Positions 45,333 through 56,581 of a DNA stretch of 64,000 bases are shown piece after piece. Origin of the DNA: Venturia oleaginea (Eukaryota; Ascomycota; Dothideomycetes; Venturiales; Venturiaceae); contig JABMLP010000013.1 in NCBI GenBank assembly GCA_013176395.1, positions 806,001-870,000 of the forward strand, written 5' to 3'. Below the pieces are notes generated by a model. The model did not search any database and was not told the DNA's origin. It worked only from the letters and a program-made list of their open reading frames with translations. Every line of letters begins with the position of its first letter. Positions within the stretch are counted from its first letter, which is position 1. The translations under genes and the position numbers were made by a program.

Positions 45333-45941
45333 TCACTTCCCCCCCTCCCCCCTAACATCCCTCAACAAATAAACCCTCCCCTCACAAATACTAATCCCAA
45401 CCCCACCCAACCTCCAAACTCCAGGATCAACCTCCCACATCACAACTGCCAAATCCTCCCTCCCCACCGCCGTCACAAAAAGCTCTCCCAACCCCGTATC
45501 CATAACCTTCACAAGCGCAGGGTTATTACTCGTCAACGCCGCCTTGGCAACAGCAAAGATATCACCGCCAATCTGTTCCCTCCTCTTCTTCGCCGTCGCT
45601 ACGGTCTGGCGGAGCAGTGTCGCCGCTTCGGGGGACGTGTTGCGGTCTAAGATGAAGAAGATGTGGATGGGCATGTCTTGGACGTCGAGGAGGCGAACGG
45701 CTTTGGTGAGGGCGTGAGGGCCTGGGGGGAAGGGGTCTCGGTCGGGTGTGAATGTTAGGTCGTTTGGGCGGCGGAGCGAGGGCCCGTTGTATTGTGGTTG
45801 TGCGTTGGATTCTCTCCTTGCGTTTAAGGGATTTTGATTTTGGCCGGAACGGTGGTTCATGTTGTTTGTGGGCTTGGTCCGTTGCTGCGTTTGTGGAGTT
45901 TTTGTGGTGTTCGTGGTTTTCGTGGTTTTCTGTAAGGCCAT
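45333..45941 (-). CDS. Conserved-looking hypothetical protein, 202 aa
   Basis: One exon with a good ATG. The first 60 residues are Asn/Gln/Thr-rich and disordered. From about 60 the sequence looks folded, with alternating hydrophobic strands and helices: DMPIHIFFILDR, EAATLLRQTVATAKKRREQ, GGDIFAVAKAALTSNN, LGELFVTAVGREDLAVVMW and the end GGVGISICEGRVYLLRDV. I do not recognise the family. There is no signal peptide or membrane segment. It lies between a long empty region and the alpha-actinin gene, and its strand composition (C-rich template) differs from the neighbours. Confidence 0.6.
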   Translation of the reverse strand: MALQKTTKTTNTTKTPQTQQRTKPTNNMNHRSGQNQNPLNARRESNAQPQYNGPSLRRPNDLTFTPDRDPFPPGPHALTKAVRLLDVQDMPIHIFFILDRNTSPEAATLLRQTVATAKKRREQIGGDIFAVAKAALTSNNPALVKVMDTGLGELFVTAVGREDLAVVMWEVDPGVWRLGGVGISICEGRVYLLRDVRGEGGK

Positions 45942-46672
45942 TGAGCCTCTTTATTGCTCTTGTAATTTGTTGTTGACGATTGGAAAGGCGTGTCTACGTG
46001 CAGGCGACTCTGACTTGTGTCACTATCTGCTCCATACGTGACTCTATCCAAGACGTGTACGTAGTCGCCAGCTAGTGCTCGAATGTGTCATGCGCAGAGG
46101 CGATGATTTCCATCAAGTCACATGGATCTGGATTGTGCTCAATGAAAGCTGTTGTAGCAAAGGGTCGAAGGCAAAGATGGCGCTTGACCCACAATATCAA
46201 GCCTTCAGTTCAATCACCTGAATGGCAAACATGTAAAAGACTGAAAATACCTGAGTAGTTTTGCAGCGCTGTAGGCTTTGCCTCAGAATTACAAATAACC
46301 GGCGGCATGTACCCGTGATACGGTAAAGCAAAGGGTTGACAAAGGACAGCAATGGAGGTCGAAGAAAAACACTACGCGGCCATTAGCATCAAATCTTGAG
46401 TGTGTACAAAGGTCCAACATTCGACTCACCATATTATTCACGCCCTCGTCAACATTCCACAAACAAGGAGTATCTATCCTACTTAACCAAAGAATCCAAT
46501 GCCAGCCTGAATCGATATGCAACCACGAACCGCTTCTAACAGCCCCATCAAGTATACGCGCTCAAAAATGCAAGACAATCAAACCGGGGATCGTCGAAAT
46601 GGCAATCAAAACTCCTACCGAGCCAAGGTGTATTAGCATCATCATCACGAGAGAAGAATTCGCTCATCGATT
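45942..46672. other. Intergenic region
   Basis: This 0.73-kb spacer holds the promoter of the 202-aa gene and the 3' UTR of alpha-actinin. One 77-codon frame on the minus strand has no motif. Confidence 0.55.
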
Positions 46673-48804
46673 TTACCGCATCCCATTGCGGGCCTTGTTC
46701 TTCTCCATGCCCATTAACTTTTCCATGAAGGTAACGTAATCGTACTTGGGTATGTTTTGTTCGTCCCGTGCGCCCGTGCCCGGATGTTCTGGCATCGTTG
46801 AAATCATTTCCTCGACGATTTCGTCCGGAATGAGAGAATGTCGTAGGTCCATCTCGGTGACATATGGCTAGATTGTCATGTTAGCAACCGGTCAACTAAT
46901 CGATCTCAAAGCCATACCTTGCCATCAGCCACCTCCTTAAAACTCTCGAACACTTGCTCAGCCGTATTCTGGTCTTCCGTTACGTCGACCATAAACCTGA
47001 TAAATTGTTCAAAGGTGACGCATTCACTTCCTCCTGACGTATCTCGGAACTTCTGGTGCATTTCATCCTCGTCGTAAACAAGTCCCAAACTGGCCAGCGC
47101 AGCCGAGAATTCAATTTCATGCAAAGAATTGCTCAAATCTCTGTCAAAATGTCTGAACACAGATTCGAATTCCTCCAGCTGAATGGGCGTCAGATTTGTC
47201 ATATCTCGTGCGACCAGCTGATTCTCCAAGAAGGATAATTTCTTGCTAACTGATGATTTGACGAGACCCAGTTCATATTCTAACTCGTCGTAGGTATATG
47301 TTGTAAAGTCGTTCTCCTCGATGTTCGCCTCCATACAGTCTTCGTCGACTCTAGCAATAATCTGGAGGTACTCGTTCAGCGGAGGTAAATTGTCGTTTAG
47401 TTGTCTTGTGTGCTTCAGTTGATCCTCGAGATCACCATCCAATCCGGATATCGAAGTCGATAACGTGCTGAGAGCAAGTGCTAGGCCGTTTGCTTTGTCG
47501 GCAAAGTCTCGCCGTAATCTGTCTTTGACGTCCCGAATTGTTTCGTTGATAAGTTGGCTTTGTTTTCGCTCTGCTGTCATCAACCCAGCCCATGCTCGGT
47601 CCAGAGCTTCGAGGCTGAGTTCGGCAGGTGGCTCGTAAGGATTCAACCGGTACGTGCTCAGCTTGGTCTTGATATTTCCAAGCAGGTTGACCAGATCAGT
47701 TTTCTCTGCCACCCACGTTCGTTTCGCATTTCGCTTATACTTTGTGAGAACACTCGATTGATTCTTAGCGTCGGCGTAGGTGCCATCAAATCGAGCATCC
47801 TCCCATTGTTGCCGCTGCTGCGCAATCTGTTTTAGGAGAGCTCGCATGCGCTGCTCAAATGTGTTCTCCATTTCCCAAGCGCCTTGCATATTCGTGACGA
47901 ATTTCTCCACCCTCCGTCCAGCATTTTCCACCTTTTCCATTTGTGAGAAGGCATGGAACCAGTAGGCGATGTAGGTCATGAGGGAGCGCTCGTCGGGCTT
48001 CGCAACATCACACACATCTTCGACGTCTAGCAACTCGGGTATGCCAATTTCTTTCGCAGCAATATCAAACGCCATTTGCATATTTCCTTTATGATCGTCC
48101 TTGTCTAATGTATCGTAATCGATGAGGTCAGGTCTGTGTATATCGAGGAGAGCGCAACTGTTCATAGATTAGTGCGAGTGTGGGAATCAAGCTTGGATCC
48201 AACATACAATGCAAGCCCATCATTCCAGCTTGTAGAGAAGTCCCGGATCTGGACTTCCTCGTAGCAGGCGGTCTTCCTCTGACACCAAAGCAGGAGGCCC
48301 TCTTTAGCACTCAGGCCCTCTTCATTGATATCGCTAATTGTGAACCTGAGAATAAGAGTCCATATCAGACCCAGTATGATCTTGCGATTCCCGTCCACTA
48401 TGTCCTCTGCGCCAATGTTGGTCATTTGTATGCCTCGCCGCTTGACAAAGTCCAGGCCTTTGTTGACATTCTCAAATCTCTGGACCCGCAGCTTTGGTTT
48501 TGAGGCATATCGACCGAGGGATTCGTTGCTGAGGACTTCTAGAAGATGTATGAGGACGACCTGTGCTGTGAGTCAGTATATCGCTCGGTTGTTACAGTAT
48601 TTGGATAGAAAAGGGGGAGACACACGCCGTCAGACAGGTCTTGGACCAGATCTTGTATTTGGACCTCGCGAACTTTGATTTTGCTATTGAGCCTTTGGCA
48701 TTGTAAGCATGAAGTGTGTAGCTGCTAGTAGTGGCAACTGGTTACCATTTGGTGAAAGTCTTCTGCTGCACAGTAATCCACTGCTGCTCAAATAGATGAG
48801 CCAT
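46673..48804 (-). CDS. Alpha-actinin
   Basis: Exons 48746-48804, 48626-48692, 48208-48560, 46918-48157 and 46673-46867 (minus strand) give 637 aa. There are two calponin-homology domains. CH1 starts EQQWITVQQKTFTKWLNSK and includes FENVNKGLDF; CH2 includes EEGLSAKEGLLLWCQRKT and LAFCALLDIHRPDLIDYD. A short spectrin-like rod (about 250-490) has the coiled segments MENTFEQRMRALLKQIAQQRQQWED and KANGLALALSTLSTSISGLD. The C-terminal EF-hand pair has a canonical first loop DRDLSNSLHEIE. Alpha-actinin dimers cross-link actin filaments; in filamentous fungi it acts at septa and the tip region. The rod is shorter than in animals, as usual for fungi. Intron 3 splits the Phe codon of LAFCALL. Confidence 0.95.
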
Positions 48805-49182
48805 TTTCAGTATTTCTCATGAGGCAGAGGCACATTGGGAAAGGTGCTTGTTATGTCAGAGGCTCGTGGAATTGGAGGGGTGCTGCTGTATAGTGCGTAA
48901 ACAAAGAGACACGCCAGGGTAGGGGGATGGGATCAACGAAAGCGACAACAACACAAGTCCATTCTTTCACTCTCTCCCATACATGATACACCATACACCA
49001 TACACCCCGGGGAATACCATACCATACCATACCATACCATCTCCCTTTATTTGTTTCACAAGGTTTCGCCCACTCTACGTCATCCGACGGGTACTGCAAC
49101 TTTCTTTTGGGCAACCCTAGCACTACATCAATCCACTCCCTTCATTCACTCCCTCCATCCACTCCCTCCATCCAATCCCTCA
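48805..49182. promoter_or_regulatory. Divergent promoter, alpha-actinin / Na+/H+ exchanger, with short tandem repeats
   Basis: This 378-bp gap lies between divergent start codons. It contains about three copies of ACACCAT near 48984-49005, five perfect ACCAT units at 49016-49040, and a 12-bp CCCTCCATCCACT duplication near 49150-49172 in the pyrimidine-rich leader of the exchanger gene. Whether any of these bind a factor is not known. Confidence 0.6.
49016..49040. repeat. ACCAT pentanucleotide microsatellite, 5 copies
   Basis: Five perfect ACCAT units lie in the shared promoter of the alpha-actinin and exchanger genes, next to ACACCAT heptamers that look related. Confidence 0.9.
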
Positions 49183-51055
49183 ATGTCCAGTTCCTCCGCT
49201 TCTCTTCCTTACCATGAACCACACATTGTCACCATCTTGACCCACGCTTTCTTTCTGCTGGTGCTCAACGCTATAAACTATGTCCTGGATAATCTTTTAC
49301 ACTGTGGTCTTGTTGGCCAGCTCCTCATAGGGATTGCCTGGGGTACGCCGGGAGCAAAATGGTTGCCGAATGAAGCTGAGACCGTAATCGTGCAGCTGGG
49401 ATATCTTGGCCTAATTCTGCTCGTCTACGAAGGTACTGCCTGCACGACTTCGGAAATCTCAATTCTTAGCTGAGATGTGTGCCAGGTGGACTTTCGACAT
49501 CCTTTCCATCTCTCAAAGCCAATATCCTTCTATCAATATTCGTCGCCCTTACTGGCATATGCCTTCCCATCGCGCTTTCATTCACGCTTCAGGGCATCGC
49601 AGGCGCATCTCCTCTCCAGGCCTTCGCTGCAGGTGCAGCGTTATGTTCGACCAGTTTGGGTACAACTTTCACCATCCTCGGAACCACAGGTCTCACAGAT
49701 ACCAGACTTGGTGTTGTTCTCACAAGTGCAGCTATGCTCGATGATGTTGTTGGGCTTGTCATGGTTCAGATCATCTCTAATTTAGGTGCTTCTGGCGAAG
49801 GGTTCAACTCGACCACCATGGTGCGGCCAGTTTTTGTCTCACTTGGTTTTGCGATCATATGTCCGTTTGTATGCTGCATGGTCGTGTCTTCTACCACTTC
49901 AAAGTTGAACAAGTATCGAGAGATGAATCCCAAAGGTTGGGTGCAGCGTCTTATTGCTCGAGAGCAAACAGCATTCGTTCTTCACACCCTGCTATTGATG
50001 GCTATGGTGACTGCTTCTAGCTATGCGGGCACTTCTAATCTATTCGCCGCATATTTGAGCGGTGCCATGGTGAGCTGGTGGGATTCGGAGGTTCCTCATC
50101 CTCCTATGCGCTCGGGAAACCAGCACGTCGGCCGCTCACCTCGCCGAGATGAGAATGCAGGCGAGAGTTTGAAACCATCCGTTCCAGCCACCGATAGTCT
50201 GGTGAAGTCTGAGAGCACTACGAATTCTTCAACTCCTTCGCAGACTTGTGAGACGAGCGGTGCAACAATCTTTCATGCCTATTATGCTCAACCAACAGAG
50301 AAGGTCCTGAAACCCTTCTTCTTTGTGAGTTCTGCCACTTCTATAACATCTCAGCTTCTTCAGCAGCCAACATGCCGTAGGCCTCAATCGGTTTCTCGAT
50401 CCCCATCTCGAATATGTTTAACGGCGCCGTCGTCTGGCGCGGTATCATTTATACACTCCTAATGATCTTCGGCAAATTGGCTTGCGGTTTCTGGCTGATC
50501 CGATTCTCCATCTCCATCCCAAAAGCAACCCATCCGCGCCGATTATCACACCTTCTGCCATCAACCAATCATTTCTGGGGTAGAAAGACTCCAGTCTGTC
50601 CACCCGCAGATCAAGCCCCAGCACAAGCATTAGAACTCAAAGACCAAGTCCCAAATTCCACGCAGCAGAGCCAAGAGAACCCGAAGCCTCCCGTTACAGA
50701 CGTGCCCGATCAAACTGAAGACACGCCACCTATGACCATTCCGTCAACCACAAATCACCTCTCCGCGAATCCCTCAAAACCACTCTCCCTCCACCCCGCC
50801 TCGATCCTCGGCTTCGCAATGGTATCGCGAGGTGAAATCGGGTTTCTCATCTCCTCCCTCGCATACAGCAACGGCATTTTTTCTACCAGAGGCAACGACG
50901 ATATCTTCTTGATTGTAACATGGGCGATTGTATTGTGTACCGTCGTAGGACCCATTGGTGTTGGATTACTGGTGAAAAGGCTGAAGAGATTGGAGATGGC
51001 GAAGGAGGAGGGAGCTTGTGGGCGGGATGTTTTGGGGGTTTGGGGCCTGCGATGA
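49183..51055 (+). CDS. Na+/H+ exchanger of the CPA family
   Basis: Exons 49183-49432, 49486-50324 and 50381-51055 give 587 aa. About 12 membrane helices are present, including HFFLLVLNAI-like first segments, GQLLIGIAWGTP, VQLGYLGLILLVYEGGL, FAAGAALCSTSLGTTFTILGTTGL, and AAMLDDVVGLVMVQI. The Asp-Asp of the last motif is at the site typical of electrogenic CPA2-type exchangers. Two hydrophilic loops interrupt the membrane part (about 280-350 and 400-470), the second Pro-rich. The C-terminal helices carry ASILGFAMVSRGEIGFLISSLAY, a family hallmark. It should exchange Na+ (or K+) for protons at the plasma or an internal membrane. Introns are 53 and 56 bp. It is head to head with alpha-actinin. 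Confidence 0.9.
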
Positions 51056-51244
51056 GGCACGGGATGATGGTCTGGAATGGAAAACTGGGAAGAGGCTTCT
51101 CAAATTGACGAATTGTGGTTCTTGCCGAAGCTATCAAGGCACCAGAAAAAGAAATCGACAAATGCACCACACCAAACGCCGTCCTTCATCACTATGAGCC
51201 TGCAATTCCATGATTCTCCAAGGTACCCTTCCAGACAAATGGGT

Positions 51245-51880
51245 CTATTTCCCGGACGTACCCACCCCATCATTCCTCTTCTTCGGACTTCTAACAACCC
51301 TCTCCCCTGCTTCCTCCCCCTTCGCACGCACTCCCTTTTTCTTGCCTCTAACCTCCCTCTTCTCATTCTCCCCCTCCTCACCATCATCCTCACTCCCCTC
51401 CTCTTTCCGCCTCTCCCCTCCCAGCCCCAAATTTCTCCTCTTCTCCCCTACCAAACCCCTCAGCCACCCATTCTCCCTTTCCAACATCTGTACTCTGCCC
51501 TCCAACCCCCTAACTCTCTCTCGAATCTCACTAGCCGTCTTCTCTAAAATCTGTTCCCTCTCCTTCTTCTTCACTCGAAACCTTGCACTCGCGGCCGTGT
51601 TTCTACGCCTTTTTTCTTCTTCAATGTCGTTGTAGGATCCTGCGCTGATGGTTCCCGCGTTCGAGGCTGATGAAGGGGGCTGTGTGGTGCCGTAAGGGTA
51701 GGCTGCCGTGTTGAAGGTTGACGGCAATGCCGTGGAAGGTGTGGGTGGTGTGGAGAGGGGGAGGTAATTCGATGTGAAGAAAGGGGAGAATTCGGTCGAG
51801 GGATGTTGAGGGTCGGGGTAGTATGTTGCGTCTGGGACGAGGGAGGCTGAGTAAGGGTCGTCTGGGAATTGGTTTGACAT
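51245..51880 (-). CDS. bZIP transcription factor, CYS-3/MetR type (sulfur regulation)
   Basis: One exon encodes 211 aa. The N-terminal 80 residues are Pro/Ser/Thr/Tyr-rich. The basic region EEEKRRRNTAASARFRVKKK (about 87-106) is the CYS-3/MetR signature (RRNTAASARFRVKKK), followed by a leucine-zipper segment (about 111-140) with the heptad pattern ILEKTASEIRERVRGLEGRV. The tail is Lys/Glu/Gly-rich and basic. CYS-3 and MetR activate sulfur assimilation genes under sulfur limitation and bind their own promoter. The zipper here is short, and the C-terminal tail looks rapidly evolving. A match to the CYS-3 DNA site lies upstream at 52836. It converges with the exchanger gene across 189 bp. Confidence 0.85.
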   Translation of the reverse strand: MSNQFPDDPYSASLVPDATYYPDPQHPSTEFSPFFTSNYLPLSTPPTPSTALPSTFNTAAYPYGTTQPPSSASNAGTISAGSYNDIEEEKRRRNTAASARFRVKKKEREQILEKTASEIRERVRGLEGRVQMLERENGWLRGLVGEKRRNLGLGGERRKEEGSEDDGEEGENEKREVRGKKKGVRAKGEEAGERVVRSPKKRNDGVGTSGK

Positions 51881-53248
51881 TTTTGATGAGTGTATCTTAT
51901 CTACAGATATAGGTTCGCGTTTTCCGATTCGTTGAGTATGAAGGTAGGGACTCTGGGACAGTTGGTCGATTGATTGCCAATTGGTAGTCAGATTCTGCTG
52001 TTTGATCCGGCAATTTGGGCTGTGAGCTTCTCGATTTGGGCGAGTTTGCTTTGACGTTGTCGATCTTGGGATGTGTTTTTTATTCGCAAAGTTGTTCTTC
52101 GTACGTGATCTGGACTTGCGTGATTATAGCTTCGATGTTATTGAAACTTCTGTCTCTTTGAGGCCCAATTAGCACATCCGATGTAACAATCTGATTACCA
52201 CAAATCCCACCTCTTAACAACGAACGCTCTTCGAACCTAAGGAAAAACAGGAAGATATCACGGGCGAGGCGTCAACGAGAACCCTCGAAATATAGCCCTC
52301 AAGAATGCAACGGATGTAGCTATAGCAAAATACGCCATACCAACCCCAGCCACAAGGCTCAAAGGTCACGGGATATGTCGTGCTATGGCGTCACGGGTAT
52401 TGACCTCATCCCGGACAGGAATTCGTGATTGCCTTCTTGCAGGGGAAGACGCGTACGGGAAACCAATAATGTCCCGGGATATTAATTAGATCAGATCTGC
52501 ATGCATGGGTATCTTACCTGCTTGCCCTTTCATGGTTAAAGGCGGAAGCTAATGCTTGCAACTGGCCTGTTACTTTTGAGCGTGTTACGACGGATTTTCA
52601 GGTGCAAACTGCGTCTGCAGAGATAACGAGGTGTATGAATGTGCCGGACGGAGTCCATGGAAACTTTAAATGGTAGCTGTAGGTGGCTAGATTGATTGCT
52701 AATGTGATGGTTTTCACGCAAGATACACATGGATGAGGTGGTGAATTGGCAGTTGATCATGCTGTACCTGACGGTGAGTTCGTGCTATGTCAAAAAGCTC
52801 GTAATCAAAAGGTCCTCCCACCCTGATCTCACTCGATGGCGCCATACAGAGAAGTTGTTGTCGCGGTGCCAAGAGATCGAGCATCGCCATCGAGAGTTTG
52901 AAAATGCTCCCCCATAGGTCGAGTAGAGATCTGATGTCCAAGCATGTCCATCAAGTGTTGAATTTGATGCTTCTCGATAGCTCGTTCTCGATAGTACAAA
53001 GTTACACGACGTTTCATGAGGGAAAGATGTGTTTTGAGTCCGCCCAAAGATCTCAGGATCAGGTGATTCTCAATCACCAGCTGTGCTGGCAAATGCTGGT
53101 CGAATCAAGGTACATAAGGCGCATGGGTGAGTGTAATCTCGAGTATTTCAATGCGGTGCTCCATCACAGATAGAGGATGAAATGCCACGTCCTCCTGTAG
53201 CGACTCTTCGCAACATAGCTCACTCAAAACTCAGCGCCTCCTGACAGA
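51881..53248. promoter_or_regulatory. Upstream region of the CYS-3-type bZIP gene
   Basis: This 1.37-kb region between the bZIP start and the PGS1 3' end should hold the bZIP promoter and a long leader. It contains the palindromic CYS-3-like site at 52836-52845. Open frames at 52.5-53.2 kb have no motif. Confidence 0.5.
52836..52845. promoter_or_regulatory. Candidate CYS-3 binding site (ATGGCGCCAT)
   Basis: The perfect 10-bp palindrome ATGGCGCCAT matches the published Neurospora CYS-3 consensus ATGRYRYCAT at every position. It lies 956 bp upstream of the start codon of a CYS-3-type bZIP gene, where autoregulation would be expected. About one match per 65 kb is expected by chance, so the call rests on position. 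Confidence 0.45.
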
Positions 53249-54975
53249 CTAAAGTGCTCCGCCGAGAACTGTGACTAGCCACATCGCAACTCTAACATGC
53301 AGCCCGACTCGCCGTTCGGTCTTCGCAAACTCATCTCGATCTACAGGCTTCGCATACTCCTGCAACCACTGTTCTTCATCCCCTAACCTCTTCATTAGGT
53401 CTTGATCTCGAGTCACAATCAAAGCGTTCGCTTCGAGATCAAGTGAGTAGCTACGCTTCGTATAATTGGAACTGCCCACAAGACTGATACTCGGATTTGT
53501 CTCATTTGGCATTGTTACCCAAAGGCCTTTGGCATGATAGGTCCACCCGCCTGGTTCGTTGACGGTGCCTCTTCTCCATTCCTTTAGAGTGATCTGGGAG
53601 CTTAGGCCTTTACTTGAAACGACATCAAGAAAGCGGCGGGAAAGGAGGCTGTAGGCGGCGGGAAGCATTCCGGACACGCCTTTGGATCTATAGAAGCCGT
53701 TGGCCCATGGCGAAGCCGAGATGACGGTAGCACGTGCGGGATTGCTTTTCAAAAGTAGACCACGGACCTCTGGGGTCATGTTGAAGTACCCGGCAGTGAA
53801 GGTCCAGCTGGACTTGGCAAATGCCGGAGAGCCGAGAGCCAAAAGAATGGTACGTACAGCTGGAAGTTCGGTCGAGGTGTCGGGGCGGAGAAGAGGCGTG
53901 AATTGGAGGAGGGGGTACACCAAAGTCGAGGTAGTTGGCGGCTGTTTCTCAGCCAAGGTGGCAATATGTAAGAGGGAGTCGAGGGACGCAGTAGCCTGAG
54001 CACTGAACGCTTTTGGGTCAAGAAGCGGAGAGGGACCTGGGTTATCATCGCGCCATTCCATGGTGTAACCTGCAAGTTCTTTGGAAGGGAGGATAGAGAA
54101 ACTGAGCTTGCAAACCGCTTGATGGATTCGCTCAAAGTAATCGGTTATGACTGCTGAGGAGAAAACGTGGTAGCGATCTTGTCGGTTAGTAAAATAGTCG
54201 GTTGACAAATTGGCACTTCAGTTGTGTTAGTTGTGGCCCAAAGAGATGCTTCAGACAAGTATACCCAGACATGATGAGCTCGTCGTCTACTGCGTACAGC
54301 TTCATATGCTGAAGACCCCAGCCTTCGTTGATCCGTTTCGGCACTACTTTTTTTCGAAGTCTTGTCAAGTTGGGAGTATGAAACATACGGATCTCTACTC
54401 TGTTCTCCCCAAACTCTTCCACGAGTGATACAAGAAGAGAAGCGCAGCACGGTTTGGGTGTTTCGCGAGTTCCACGCAAAGCGTCGGTTAGGATGGACAC
54501 TTTGAGCTCTGTGTTCCTTCTGAGAGCATCTCTGATAGTCGAGATCTATGGCATTGTAAGAATTGGAGCCAAACCTTGGCCGTGAAGACTGACCAGCTCA
54601 TTTTCTGATTTTCCAATGTACAAGGTGGAAAGATATATCCGCTTTTTAGCTTTGGATATTTTGTCCTACTTCATCATCGTCAGCGTGAGGTCTTATTGTG
54701 TAAGAAGAGATGAAGATTGATCAAGAATGCACCTTGAGTGTCTCATAGAACTCGCTTGGAGACTTTACTATTCGGATTTGCGAAGGCTCGACTTCAAAGC
54801 GCGGTGATAGCTTGTCGAGCTCTGCGGTAACAGTTCCCAGCATGGAGAAGGATGACGGGGGAATGCTGGGGGTTGATGTCGTGTATCTTCTCAGCGGTCG
54901 ACGCTGTTGAACTCGGTATATCGACAGAGATCTTATTGGGTGTCTGGAAGATCTGAAGCAGGACCGAATGATCAT
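53249..54975 (-). CDS. PGS1: CDP-diacylglycerol-glycerol-3-phosphate 3-phosphatidyltransferase (Pgs1), mitochondrial
   Basis: Exons 54733-54975, 54594-54665, 54265-54545 and 53249-54215 (minus strand) give 520 aa. The Arg/Ser-rich N-terminus (MIIRSCFRSSRHPIRSLSIY) looks like a mitochondrial presequence. The two PLD-superfamily catalytic motifs are present: HMKLYAVDDELIMSG with ANLSTDYFTNRQDRY after it, and HAKGLWVTMPNETNPSISLVGSSNYTKRS. Pgs1 makes phosphatidylglycerol phosphate, the committed step to cardiolipin, at the inner membrane. Other blocks fit the family: KAKKRIYLSTLYIG and ASPWANGFYRSKGVSG. A hydrophobic C-terminal segment (VAMWLVTVLGGAL) may touch the membrane. Introns have GTGCAT, GTCAGT and GTATAC donors; all are in frame. 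It shares a 149-bp promoter with NDUFA12. Confidence 0.92.
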
Positions 54976-55124
54976 AGTGAATTGATGAATTGATGCAATG
55001 TTTCCGTAGAATTGGAGTATGAAGAGTATGAAGATGGTATCGCGGCTCACGGTGCAGTAGCCGATCCGAGCGTTATTGTGATCAACCAGACTTCCACCAC
55101 TGTTCCAATTGCATACCAACCACC
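54976..55124. promoter_or_regulatory. Compact divergent promoter, PGS1 / NDUFA12
   Basis: Only 149 bp separates the start codons of two divergently transcribed nuclear genes for inner-membrane mitochondrial proteins. Such a short shared promoter suggests joint regulation. No TATA box or specific site is evident. Confidence 0.65.
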
Positions 55125-55929
55125 ATGTCGACCATACTGCGTACTCTGAGGAATCTCCGCAAGATAGGCCTCAAGGTCAGTCACATTGAAACCATACCAA
55201 ATACCCCCCGCTTACGCTCTGTTTAGGAATATGGCCACCAGTTGCAAGTAAGATACTACCCGCGACCGACAACCACAGGAAGAGCTATGGCACTAATCTA
55301 GCCCTGTTCGCTCTCTGCAGAACATCGGTATGCAGAGAAGACTCGGAAATCCTCGCCCGACCTCAATTGACCTTTCGCAGGCGACACCAAAGCAGGCACC
55401 TTGATCGGCCAAGACAGCTTCGGCAACAAGTACTACGAGAATTTGAAGCAGGAATTGCCTCGTTAGTGGGATATTACAGTGAGAATCAGGCATAAGCTGA
55501 CATAGGCCAAAGTGAGGACTCGATGGGTTGATTACAAAACCACAAACTCAGAGTTCCAACCGTAAGCTTCCTCACTGTGCTGATTTGGACCATGACTGAT
55601 AAGTTCTGCAGAGATCACATTTCACCTGGCTGGTACGACACAAACCGCTCCCCTACCACCTGTCCACGTTTCTAACCACCCTTCAGGCACGCATGGATGT
55701 CTTATATGGTCGATAAGCCACCAACCCAGGACAAATTATTGCAGACCGGACTTCGAGAGTGGGAACCAAAGGTGCACAGGGAAAATCTCACGGCCACTCG
55801 GTCAGCATACAAGCCTTACAGCACGTGCGTAAATTCGGCGAGAATCACTTGGTGGCATTGCTGACAGGAAAATACAGGACAAAACAGAAGTACTTCCCAT
55901 GGACACCTGTGGCCAAGCCAAGAGTATGA
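55125..55929 (+). CDS. Complex I accessory subunit NDUFA12 (B17.2)
   Basis: Eight exons give 139 aa: 55125-55175, 55227-55247, 55321-55327, 55381-55461, 55513-55561, 55612-55632, 55687-55824 and 55878-55929. The protein reads MSTILRTLRNLRKIGLKEYG, NIGDTKAGTLIGQDSFGNKYYEN, LRTRWVDYK, PGWHAWMSYMVDKPPT and KQKYFPWTPV, all strongly conserved in NDUFA12. This is a peripheral matrix-arm subunit near the N-module that needs no cleavable presequence. The 7-bp third exon (AACATCG) is needed to give NIGD and keep the frame, and has good splice signals on both sides (CTGCAG before, GTATGC after). Seven introns in a 140-codon gene is a high density. Confidence 0.92.
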
Positions 55930-56581
55930 AGCGCCAAGTGGATTAAGAGAATGTCATTTTTGTAAACAGGGAGTAGGCCATAGCAAAGTCATGATATTCA
56001 TATTTCACACCCATCTTCAATACCTTCCACCTAGCAGTTCACAGCCACCAAATTAATAAGAATAGTACTTTATACACGGCTATGCCAACCCCTCCCGACA
56101 ACTTCCCTCAACACACTAGACCCCCGCATCCCAAGTACATGCGCCTTACATTCCAACAAACCTTGACAGTTCGGAGGTCTGCAATCGTCAGTACAAGTAG
56201 GTGGCGCACAAGGTTCTTCTGGATGTTTGCTGCATTGACGGCCACTTTGACAGTTCCGGAAGGTGGCTCCCCATTTGGGCTCCAAGGGCCCCAGTGGATT
56301 GCGTTTATGGATGTGGAATCGTCTTTTACCTAGCGCAGCGTAACATTGGAATATTTCACAACTCTTCGCTGTTCGTGAGATCGATCAACAAGGTTGTCTG
56401 CAGAAGTCAGTGCCCATTCGTCTACGAGGTTAACGTTACCAAAGCAAGACAGTCGTTCGCCTAAGAGATCGGGATAGCAATCCCATCATTGAGTGAGAAG
56501 TGGACACGATTTAGAGTCTAGTCTTGAAAGGTGCGTGCAAATATAGCAGCATAACCGTGTCAAATCATATTCAATACGACG
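55930..56581. other. Intergenic region
   Basis: This holds the 3' UTR of NDUFA12 and spacer. Short frames near 56.1-56.5 kb have no motif. Confidence 0.5.
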
